DNA from: Limnomonas spitsbergensis
Taxonomy: Eukaryota; Chlorophyta; Chlorophyceae; Chlamydomonadales
Length of the DNA stretch: 64,000 nucleotides
Assembly: GCA_037349105.1 (NCBI GenBank)
Contig: JAYJMM010000114.1
Coordinates: 992,001-1,056,000 of the forward strand
Direction of reading: 5' to 3'
The notes beneath the pieces were generated by a model. It worked only from the letters and a program-made list of their open reading frames with translations. It did no database searches and had not been told where the DNA came from. Below are positions 49,616-61,600 of the stretch, piece after piece; positions within the stretch are counted from its first letter, which is position 1, and each line of letters begins with the position of its first letter. The position numbers were made by a program, and so were the translations under genes.

Positions 49616-52600
49616 CTAGACCTGACGCCCACTGACCCTCCCACTCAGCCGGCCGCTTTCGTTCATTTTCACCCCCAACGGCGGCTTGGGCTGCCCTGCG
49701 TCTTCCGAAGGATGCTTTGAGCGCAGACCGCCGGGTGGCGGCGTGCCTCCCGCGCAGGCCATGGCGCTGGGCAGCCTGCGCAGGCCGGACATGGCGCGCT
49801 TGATGCCATCGGCCTGGCTGTGCCTCTCAGGCGGCTCGATGTCAAGCGAGGGCCTTCTAGGCCCTGCAGTGCCGAGTTCTGTGGGGTCTTCAAACGTGGA
49901 CCAATGATCCATCTGCCTCGACGGCTCGGCATCTGCACATGTGAAGAGAGGGGTTTCCTTGTCTGTTTGGGGTCCATTCGGCGATCTGTGGAGAACAAGG
50001 AATACGAGCCTCGTTGTGGGTCCCTCCCACTCAACCACTAGGGCGCTTGCGTTTATTTTTGGCCATGAGAAAACCATCGGCAGGCCGCCCACGGCGGCCA
50101 AAGGCGCGATGGGGACCGAACCTGGGCTGGATGTCCAAGCAGCATGGCTGGTCACAAGAGGGGCCTCCGGAGGAGGCTGGATTGAAGCTGACGTGTAGCT
50201 GACGTGTAGCTGACGTGTGGCTGAGGTTTATAGCTGAGCCTCGAAATAATGTAAACAATTCAGGGCACCGTCTGTGCTTATTTTTGGCGAATTGTACTGT
50301 TGTTGCTTGAGATGAAATCTCTTGGTGCAACACGCGTCTGATCGGTTGGGAAGGTGCGGGGAGGGATGCGGGGAGGTACAGAGGAGGTACAGGGGAGGTA
50401 CAGGGGAGGTACAGGGGTGGTACAGAGGAGGTGCAGGGGAGGTACAGGGGAGGTACAAGGGAGGTACAGGGGTGGTACAGGGGAGGTACAGGGGAGGTAC
50501 ATGGGAGGTACATAGGAGGTACAGGGGAGGTACAGGGGAAGTACATGGGAGGTATAGAGGAGGTACATGGGAGGTAGAGGGGAAGTACAGGGGAGGTACA
50601 GAGGAGGTACAGGGGAGGTACATGGGAGGTACAGGGGAGGTACATGGGAGGTACATGCGAGGTACATGGGAGGTACATGGGAGGTACATGGGAGGTACAT
50701 GGGAGGTACATGGGAGGTACATGGGAGGTACATGGGAGGTACAGAGGAGGTACAGGGGAGGTACATGGGAGGTACATGGGAGGTACATGGGAGGTACATG
50801 GGAGGTACAGGGGATGTACATGGGATGTACAGGGGATGTACAGGGGATGTACAGGGGATGTACAGGGGAGGTACAGGGGAGGTACAGGGGAGGTACAGGG
50901 GAGGCCGGCGAGCCCACCAATCGAACAATGGTGGGCAATTGTCAAGTTTGTTCCTTCGAGCATCTCGTCCTCCAGGCCATCACAAAGTGTGAAACTGGGC
51001 TAAAGTGAATCAAGCAGGCACACGGCAATACCTGACCTGCCGTTCCGATACCCAGGCTGCTGCATGTCCTCAACCCAGCCTGCTGATCCTGCAGGTACCT
51101 CGCCCCCCTTCCCCCTCTTAACCCGTACTCACGGCCAGACGCGTTGTCTCGCCTGCCAATTGATTTCATGGACTTCATGGACCGGAGGACACTGGCCTCG
51201 GAAGCCTTTTGCAATGTCTGAGCCTGCACAAGGTTTGGGGTTTAGGGTTTAGGAGGACACTGGCCTCGGAAGCCTTCTGAAATGTTTGAGCCTGCGCAGC
51301 AGCGGCATGCAGGGTTTAGCTTAACAACCACAGGGCTTGACTCACGTACAGAGGCCACACCAGAGAAGCTCAGCTGGGCAGCAAGGGCACTGGGGCCTGG
51401 CCTCACCACTAGGTTTAGGATTTAGGTTTGAGCCTTGACCCTGAACCCACTGGGGGCTGACCTCACTAGTGGGTGAAGAGATTAGGCTTAACCCGCAGGA
51501 CCCTGCTGAACGCTCGGCTGCGTGGGTCTGGTGGGGGACAAGCATGCTCAAATCCATCCAACATGCTCAGCTAGGACCATGGTGCAGCCATGCCGCCCTC
51601 CTGGCACCTGCCTAGTGTTTATAATCCACATCATAGACGTTGGATGGTTTAGGGTCTAGGGTATAGAGTCTAGGGTGAAGGGTTTGGGGTTTACCTGGCT
51701 GTTGTCTAAAATACCCATGGAGGGTCGGGGATGGTGTGCTGCCTCAATCCGCGTGACGCTGTCCGTCGTCACGTCCAGCCTGGACTGGATGTGGTGTATC
51801 GCTGCGCCCATGTGCTCCACTAGCTTGGACAGGGCCACCACGCGGCTGTGCAGGTCTCTGCGGGACCTGGCTTCGGCATCGTCCCTCTTGAGCAGCTGAG
51901 CAGCCTGCATGTGGCAGGGAGGGGGCACGGCTTGGGAGTCGTCACGCATCAAGACATGCTGGAAGTCATAAGCATAAGAACCAAGCTCAACATCAGAATG
52001 CTATGCCAGTAATGGATGTGCGGGAAGAGGAATACTGTATTGTAGCACTGATTTGCATTGCTTTCCTTCATAATGAACGTAGTTTGGGGGATCCATAAAA
52101 AAATAACTAGTAATCCATTGTCAACGCCAGTTTTCAGTCAGAAGTTTAGAGATTTGATCGATAATTTGCTCTGAGGGCAGCATTTAGAGGATTCGTCTTT
52201 TCATACCCGAGGGAAGGCAAATCAAATTTATGGTATACTGATATACTTGACTGGGTTGCTGTCGGCCTGAGACCAAGGAATGGTGCTTTAGTACAAATAG
52301 AGGTTAAACCTTGGCCAAGTACTTCCGGTATCGTAAATTCCCCTCCTTCGTTCCTCTTGCTAGATCTCCAACTGGCTCCCTCTGCCTGTCCCCTTCGAAA
52401 AAGGCTGCACTTTGTCGCGATGATCGTGCAACAAGAACCATAAATCGATGTCTTAGGGCACATTCAAACCATACATTTTGAATCAGCGTCTGGTTTCCTT
52501 CCAGCCGTTTTAGTTCAGCCTCTGGCACGCTTCCAGCCAGCTCATGCCCCCGTGCCCCATTCACACCATCCGCCACATCGCAATACACACTCCTGCTGGG

Positions 52601-55600
52601 GCAGTGAGGCCGAACACTTCAACACAGCGGTGCCAAGAGCAACACCACTATATCCCCCAATAATGCTTTGGTGGACCGGTACCATGCAACAGACGACAAA
52701 CAATTAACCTGGGATCTGCTGCACCGGAATCTGCTGCACCGGAATCTGCTGCACCCGGATCTGCTGCACCGGTATCTGCTGCACCGGGATCTGCTGTACC
52801 GGGATCTGCTGCACCGGGATCTGCTGTACCGGGATCTGCTGCACCGGGATCTGCTGCACCGGGATCTGCTGCACCGTGATCTGCTGCACCAGGGTCTGCT
52901 GCACCGGGATCTGCTGCACCGGGATCTGCTGCACCGGGATCTGCTGCACCGGAATCTGCTGCACCGGGATCTGCTGCACCGGGATCTGCTGCACCGGGAT
53001 CTGCTGCACCGGGATCTGCTGCACCGGGATCTGCTGTACCGGGATCTGCTGCACCGGGATCTGCTGCACCGGGATCTGCTGCACCGGGATCTGCTGCACC
53101 GGGATCTGCTGCACCGGGATCTGCTGCACCGGGATCTGCTGCACCGGGATCTGCTGTACCGGGATCTGCTGCACCGGGATCTGCTGTACCGGGATCTGCT
53201 GCACCGGGATCTGCTGCACCGTGATCTGCTGCACCGGGATCTGCTGCACCGGGATCTGCTGCACCGGGATCTGCTGCACCGGGATCTGCTGCACCGGGAT
53301 CTGCTGCACCGGGATCTGCTGCACCGGGATCTGCTGCACCGGGATCTGCTGCACCGGGATCTGCTGCACCGGGATCTGCTGCACCGGTATCTGCTGCACC
53401 GGGATCTGCTGCACCGGGATCTGCAGCACCGGGATCTGCTGTACCGGGATCTGCTGCACCGGGATCTGCTGCACCGGGATCTGCTGTACCGGGATCTGCT
53501 GCACCGGGATCTGCTGTACCGGGATCTGCTGCACCGGGATCTGCTGCACCGGGATCTGCTGCACTGGGATCTGCTGCACCGGGATCTGCTGCACCGGGAT
53601 CTGCTGCACCGGGATCTGCTGCACCGGGATCTGCTGCACCGGGATCTGCTGTACCGGGATCTGCTGCACCGGGATCTGCTGTACCGGGATCTGCTGCACC
53701 GGGATCTGCTGCACCGGGATCTGCTGCACCGGGATCTGCTGTACCGGGATCTGCTGTACCGGGATCTGCTGCACCGGGATCTGCTGCACCGGAATCTGCT
53801 GCACCGGGATCTGCTGTACCGGGATCTGCTGCACCGGGATCTGCTGCACCGGGATCTGCTGCACCGGGATCTGCTGTACCGGGGTCTGCTGCACCGGGAT
53901 CTGCTGCACCGTGATCTGCTGTACCGGGATCTGCTGTACCGGGATCTGCTGTACCGGGATTTTCTGTACTGGGGTCTGCTGCACCGGGATCTGCTGCACC
54001 GGGATCTGCTGCACTGGGATCTGCTGTACCGGGATCTGCTGTACCGGGATCAGGTACACCGGGATCTGCTGCACTGGGATCTGCTGTACCGGGATCTGCT
54101 GTACCGGGATCTGCTGCACCGGGATATGCTGTACCACGATCTGCTGCACCGGGATCTGCTGCACCGGGATATGCTGCACCGGGGTATGCTGTACCGGGAT
54201 CTGTTGCACGGGGATCTGCTGCACCGGGATATGCTGCACCGGGATATGCTGTACCGGGATCTGTTGCACGGGGATCTGCTGCACCGGGATCTGCTGCACC
54301 GGGATCTGCTGCACCGGGATCTGCTGCACCGGGATCTGCTGTACCGGGATCTGCTGTACCGGGATCTGCTGCACCGGAAGCCTCAGCACCACCACCCGAG
54401 TGAATAGCACCGCTTCCTTACCTGTCGGTGAATAATCTGTTGCATGCGTTGCATCTCAAGCTCGTGGGCAGCGCTCATTGATTCCAAAATCGTGGCTTCG
54501 GATGGTCGGGACTCGCCAGCCTACAAACAGACACAAGTTACGGCTTAAGGGTTTGGGCAGGGCCTGCAGCGATTCAGCACGGCCATTGCGGCAAGTGACG
54601 ACGAGGCAGCCGCAGCAGCGCTCACGGCCGCAGTTTGGAATGCGGCCGAGGCTGCTGGCATGTCAAGGGCCAGCACCAGCGCCGGGGAAGGTGCGTTTAG
54701 AAGGTCAGTTATTCTAGGCCAGAGGTTTTGTTTTTTTTGCTTTTCTTTCTACTTTCGTTTAAAAAAAAGGACAGTCAGCGTGATTTTTGATCTTTTCAAA
54801 TGGAGATCGCATTGCAAGGGGCAAGTTGAAGCCCCATCGGTGCGCCACTCATAGTGCGCTTCATAGCATCGTCAGCAGAAAGGGACACCAAACAGGACCT
54901 GGCCCTGGCCGCCCATCGTGATGCGCTTGCAGACACCATTTCAGGAGTACCAATATGTACCGGGGGGGTGAGGTGGGGGGAGGCGGCAACGCACCGACAG
55001 CAGTACACTCGCACGGCGTCCCGTAGAGCTGCTCTGTGCAGACAGCCGCACGCTCCTCCTCCGAGCCACCGCCGCCGTCAGCATGTCCCCAGAGTGACGC
55101 TGGCCTGCCATGCCGGCGTGCCGCGTCGCAAGAGGAAGATAGACATCCTGCGCCGAGCCCCTGGCCCCGCCCGCCGCCGTCGAGACCAAGCCAGCAGCGA
55201 TGGCGGCAGCTGCAGCTGCAGCGGTGTCGGCGCCACCCTGTTTGGATCCCTGTGGGCCGCCCTTGCGCAGGCTGCCGGGGGTCGCAACGGGCAGCGGGCT
55301 TTCGCTAGTGGCCCGGATGACCGTGCCACTGCTGCAGACGCGCGTCCAGTCGTCCTTAGGGGCGCTGAGGGCCGCCAGCTGCTCCTCCATGGCGGTGTCC
55401 ACCTCGATGATCGACGTGTACGACCTTCACGCAACGAGTTGTTTGCAGGGATCAGTTGGGAGGGTGTGCGGGTGTGTCGAGTCAGCGGGGTAGGCCCACC
55501 GAGGCGGGTCTCGCAAGGTCTGGGTGGCGGTTTAGTCGAGACAGCAAAGGCAAGCCCGAGGCGTTCGAGACGCTCATCTAATGGCTCTGCTCACCAAGCT

Positions 55601-58600
55601 AGGGTCCACCGACTTCGGCAGAATGAAATGCAAAACACAACCTCGACAGTGACAGGTTGATGCACAGGCATCGCAGGAGGCCATAGTGAGTCCTCTTGAA
55701 CACCTGGAGTTGGCGGCAAAACAACAAATTTCACTCATGGAGGTGGCAGTAAAGCCATTGGGGGTGGCAGTGTTGGACACGGTACTAAACTGTACTCTTG
55801 GACATACTTACACATCGGTCTTGAGGGGCAAAACAACAAATCGCATTGCTGGCGGTCTCTCTACCTGCGTTGATTTGTCACCCATTGCGAGCCCTGGGCG
55901 TTTCCAGTCTCCATCGAGCTGCGGGGAACATATGGAAGACAAGGGACAGGTCAGGTTTGAAGGGGAAAGGTAGTATATACAGGTTTTGCAAGATGACAAG
56001 AGGCATACATCCCTTGTCATGGTATACCATTATAAAGCAAGCCGGTGGGATGTCCGGCATCAAGTCGACTCACCTGCTTAACAGCAGACATTCATTTTGT
56101 CAGAGTATACACATATAACCACCCGTTTACACTGAGACGTGTCATAGTCAGGTTGCACCATTATGAAGCATGTCTGTGGAACGTCAGCTACCAGGTCAAC
56201 GCACCTTCCTAATGAAAGGCGTCTCTTTTGTCAGGGTACGCCAATATGAATCATAGATATCTCTTATATACCTGTACACCATTATAAAGCATAGATACCT
56301 CTAACCTGACACCAATATAAAGCAAGTCTGTGGGGTGCCCAGTACCAGGTCAGCTCACCTGACCCCAACCCTGCCTGCGCCTCGTCGCCGGCCCATCTCA
56401 GCAGCTCGCGGACTGCCCATAGACTGTTCCGGCGGAGCCAGGGGTCCTATCTCCAGGGCCAGGCTACTGCAAGGCATTAGCATCTCGGCTGACGACACCG
56501 TCGGCAGAACCAGCGGACGACTCGCGGCGCCCAACCCCGCGGGGATAGGTGCAGCGGCGGACACTGAGGGCAAGGCTCCTCCAGTGGCAGGCGCGGCTCT
56601 AACAACAGCCAGCCTGCCGTTTCCGAGCGGTGCGGGGGTGCGACGTGGGGAGGCCTGCGCCGGCGGGGCCGGGACCCGCTGCTCGGGCGGCATCCGGTGC
56701 GCCAACGAGCTGGCATCAGGCGTGGCTGCGTCGTCGCCTGGGGGAAGGCAAGCGCGCGCCGGCCTGGCCGTGGCGGGCATTTGCGGCAGGGTCGGCCCGG
56801 TGCCGCCCGCCGCTCCCTCGCTGCCCTGTGGCGGCATGCTCGGGCTGCTGTATGCCGTGTCGTCGTTGTCGCTCGGGCGCACCTCCCTGCTCGCTCTCAC
56901 CCTCGCAAGTGGCGCCTCCCGCCCGCCGCCAGCCCCATCGACCGAGCCCTCGGAGACAGCCACCGCCGCCGCCGCTGTCGCGGCGGGCCGCCGGCCGCGA
57001 GGGATGGAGGCGGTGGCCGCGGCGGCTGCCCGCCGCCCGCCGCCGTTGGCGGGGCTCGGCAGGTGACGTTGCGGGCGGGCCGTGGGCGACGACTGGCGTA
57101 GCGGGCCGGGAACGTCGTCCCCTTCCTCATCCATGGGCAGTGCTGGCGGAGCAGACGGAGCGGGCGGCTCTGGCGCGTGGGGGGGATGCGCAGGGAAAGC
57201 CATATCAAACGAGTCCTGAATGTCGTCGTTACGCCCCTGACCATTCTCCGGCATGCCGGGCCGTGGCTGGAAGCTCGGCTGGGTGGGCTGAGACAGCTGA
57301 CGGCCGGAAATCCGGACAGACTGCCCGGCAGCCCTCACTTGAGCCAAGCTGTCATCAAAGCTGTCCACGTTGGTGGGAGCCTCGAGGTCGGGGTCCGGAG
57401 ACAGGGCTGTCCCGATGGGCCCCGCTGCGCAGCCGGACCCCGGCGCCCCTCTTTGTTGCACGTTGCCGCTGGGGCGGCTGGGGCCGCCGGGCCGCAGGCT
57501 AGGCGCGGGCGCCAGCGCCCTCAGCAGATCCTCGGTGAGGGCGTGCTGATGCATCTGCCGCATTCTAGGCGAGTCCTCCAAAGTAGCCGGGCTCAAAAGC
57601 CTCCCACCGCTCGCGTCCACGAGCACGCCCTCCTCGACTCCACTCCTGTCGCCGCTCCCGATTCCGTGCTGCCCGTCACCACCGCCTCCTCTCCCGCTCC
57701 CGCCTCCTCTCCCGCTCCCGCCTCCACCTTCGCCCCCACCACCACCCCTGCCTGCCCCAGCGCCCTCTCCGTTCTCACTCCCATAGCCGCCGTTGCAGCT
57801 GCCGGGAGACGTCAAGGCCGGGGAGTCAATCGCTGCCGACGACCCTTCCGACGACCTCGGAGACCTTGTCTCCATCTCGCCCCCTGGGGGTCGCGGGTCG
57901 CTCCTGGCCTGGCCGCCCGCCTCCGGGGCCTCGTCAGCGCTGCCGAGGGCGGCAGCGGCGTCACTGTCCTGCCGGACCTGATGGGAGCAGCAGAGAGACG
58001 AAGAATCCAGAAACAAAATCGTGCACAGGAGGGGACCCACTATCCAGCAAGGGGACAAGCCAGAAACACATTCAGGACCGTCCAGCAGGCTACAAGCAAC
58101 AAACAAACGTCTATACCGGGTAACCCAAATGTCTATACTCCAAACGTCTATACCGGGTAACCCAAATGTCTATACTCCAAACGTCTATACCGGGTAACCC
58201 AAATGTCTATACTCCAAACGTCTATACCGGTGACCCAAATGTCTATAACCCAAATGTCTATACGGTAACCCAAATGTCTATAACCCAAACATACATCGCA
58301 GGAATTTCGCCCGATGAAGCAAATCCAAAACGAATCCGATCCTGAACGAGGACACATGTTTGTGGACTCTAGCAAGTCCTTTGCAAGCACAGGCGCGCAA
58401 GCGCTCAAGGAGCTGCCGCTGAAACGGAAGCATCCTCTAGCGGCTGGACCACACAAAATGTAACAAGGGCGGCTCCTGAGGCCAGCACGACTCCAGGATT
58501 CCCTAATACCCTAAACCCAAACTAGGCTCCAGGATTCCCTGATCACCGTAACCCCAAACTAGGCTCCTGGATTCCCTAATACCCTAACCCCAAACTAGGC

Positions 58601-61600
58601 TCCAGGATTCCCTAATACCCTAACCCCAAACTAGGCTCCAGGATTCCCTAATCACCCTAACCCCAAACTAGGCTCCAGGATTCCCTAATCACCCTAACCC
58701 CAAACTAGGCTCCTGGATTCCCTAATACCCTAACCCCAAACTAGGCTCCAGGATTCCCTAATCACCCTAACCCCAAACTAGGCTCCAGGATTCCCTAATC
58801 ACCCTAACCCCATACTAGGCTCCAGGATTCCCTAATACCCTAAACCCAAACTAGGCTCCAGGATTCCCTAATCACCCTAAACCCAAACTAGGCTCCAGGA
58901 TTCCCTAATCACCCTAACCCCAAACTAGGCTCCAGGATTCCCTAATACCCTAACCCCAAACTAGGCTCCAGGATTCCCTAATCACCCTAACCCCAAACTA
59001 GGCTCCAGGATTCCCTAATACCCTAACCCCAAACTAGGCTCCAGGATTCCCTAATCCCCTAACCCCAAACTAGGCTCCAGGATTCCCTAATACCCTAACC
59101 CCAAACTAGGCTCCAGGATTCCCTAATCCCCTAACCCCAAACTAGGCTCCAGGATTCCCTAATACCCTAACCCCAAACTAGGCTCCAGGATTCCCTAATC
59201 ACCCTAAACCCAAACTAGGCTCCAGGATTCCCTAATACCCCAACCCCAAACTAGGCTCCTGGATTCCCTAATCACATTAACCCAAACTAGGCTCCAGGAT
59301 TCCCTAATCACCATAACCCAAACTAGGCTCCAGGATTCTTTAATACCCTAACCCCAAACTAGGCTCCAGGATTCCCTTATACCCTAACCCCAAACTAGGC
59401 TCCAGGATTCCCTAATCACCCTAACCCCAAACTAGGCTCCAGGATTCCCTAATACCCTAACCCCAAACTAGGCTCCAGGATTCCCTTATCACCCTAACCC
59501 CAAACTAGGCTCCAGGATTCCCTAATACCCTAACCCCAAACTAGGCTCCAGAATTCCCTAATACCCTAACCCCAAACTAGGCTCCTGGATTCTTTAATAC
59601 CCTAACCCCAAACTAGGCTCCAGGATTCCCTAATCACCCTAACCCAAACTAGGCTCCTGGATTCCCTAATCACCCTAACCCTAAACTAGGCTCCAGGATT
59701 CCAGAAAATTGCAGCAGCTCAACTTCAGCGGAGGGCAGGGTAAATTAAGACCTCTGCACAGAGGGTTACAAATAACTGTGTCGTACAGAGCCCAGAGGGG
59801 TTTAAGAGAAATGTGCAGTGTCAGCAGGACCCAGTTACCCACAGCCCTCTTACAGGCTGGAAGTATGAAGGATTTAAAGTTGTACACACCTCACAGCCCG
59901 TTGCCCAGTGGGCAACACCTTACAACCTGCGAATTGCACCTAGTCATTCCCTACAAACCCAAAAGCCGCAGCCCAGCCCCAACCAGCGCCCTGATGCTTT
60001 GAAGGCCACGCACGCACTGCAGCGTTGATTTTAGCGCACTTCAGCTACAATTCAGCTACGGCCCGGCCTACGGCCGGCAGGGCTTGGTGTGTCAAGCCCC
60101 GTAGCTTGGGCCAACGGCTGCTGGCCGGTCAAGGTTTGGTCCCCATCGGCGCAGTGGTGGCCACCCGGCGGGGCTCGACAAAGGTGCTATGGTGCACACG
60201 AAAATGAACACCGACACGGAGACCACCGATGTCGCATATCTGTCCCCCTGTATTGTGTCTGGCCCACCCCGACGGGCCACCCGATGTCGCATATCTGTCC
60301 CCCTGTATTGTGTCTGGCCCACCCCGACGGGCCACCCGATGTCGCATATCTGTCCCCCTGTATTGTGTCTGGCCCACCCCGACGGGCCACCCGATGTCGC
60401 ATATCTGTCCCCCTGTATTGTGTCTGGCCCACCCCGACGGGCCACCCGATGTCGCATATCTGTCCCCCTGTATTGTGTCTGGCCTACCCCGACGGGCCAC
60501 CCGATGTCGCATATCTGTCCCCCTGTATTGTGTCTGGCCCACCCCGACGGGCCACCCGATGTCTCATATCTGTCCCCCTGTATTGTGTCTGGCCCACCCC
60601 GACGGGCCACCCGATGTCGCATATCTGTCCCCCTGTATTGTGTCTGGCTCACCACGATGGGCCACCCGATGTCGCAGATCTGCCCCCCTGTATTGTGTCT
60701 GGCTCCCCCAACGGGCCACCCCATGTCTCATATCTGCCCCCATGTATTGCACCTGGCTCACCCCAACGGCCACCCGATTCACTTACATTCGGCTTCATCC
60801 AGGGCGCCGGCTCCAGGTCGTCGTAATCGTCGGCGTCGGCGTCGAAGCCTGCGTTACCCGCGACTTGGAACTGCCGCAACCGGCCCGCAGCCACAGACTG
60901 CACACACAAGGATTAGAGTTCGATTGGGTGTCTAGTCCAAGGTTTAGGCTTTAGGAGCATTCAATAAGATGGGTCTGGTATGGGGCTCAGGGTTGAGGTT
61001 TAATTGGCCGCTGATTTCAGGGTTACGGTTTCAGACTTTGGGAGCGTTTTGATTGGGTGCCTGATTTAGTAACATGGCGGCTCTCTGAGAGCGGCTCATT
61101 AGCAACATCCAGGGTTAAGGATTAGGGTTAATCAATATCCAGGGTTTAGGGTTTCGAATTAGGGTTTGGAAATATCCAGGATCAAGGGTTTACAATCAGG
61201 GTTTTGTAATATCCAGGATCTAGGGTTACGTATTAGGGTTTAGAAACATCCAGGGTAAAGACGGACGTTGTTTCAAGCTGCAGGATGATGGAGAGTCACA
61301 TCCGTGTATACCCAAGGATTCAAACGCTACAATGTTTTGGAAACCCAATGATAGCGGGTCCCAATGATGAAGGGTCACACCCGTGAATACCCAAGCTTTC
61401 AAACGTTACAATTACGTTGGCTACAATTATTTGGGGGCCCAATGATAGCGGGTCCCAATGATTTCGTGCTCAGCCTTGCAACCGGCCTCTCAGGAGCTGA
61501 CACACACTGCCTCACCCTCACCATCATGCTCAGGGCTGCAGGGTGCCTCCAAGCCAAGCCCTGCCCCCTGAGGCCCTGACATCCCCGCCCACCCCCGCCT

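Noticed and set aside
50031..51008. Open frames of 216-310 codons ([10 protein letters not shown] and [10 protein letters not shown] repeats)
   Set aside because: An 11-bp repeat without stops opens all frames on both strands; the peptides are the same in each frame, which is the mark of a non-coding minisatellite.
52668..54435. Open frames of 519-579 codons on both strands (LLHRD, CCTGI, QIPVQ repeats)
   Set aside because: They are the translation of a 15-bp minisatellite that lacks stops. They lie inside an intron of the channel gene and have no other protein features.
56335..58160. + strand frames of 243-327 codons in the GC-rich block
   Set aside because: The - strand frame (exon 57977-56359) has splice sites whose phase fits exons on both sides; the + strand frames are GC-rich shadows.
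60089..60954. Overlapping 210-248 codon frames on both strands
   Set aside because: These arise from the 55-bp minisatellite; only the - strand exon at 60897-60787 has splice sites in phase with neighbouring exons.
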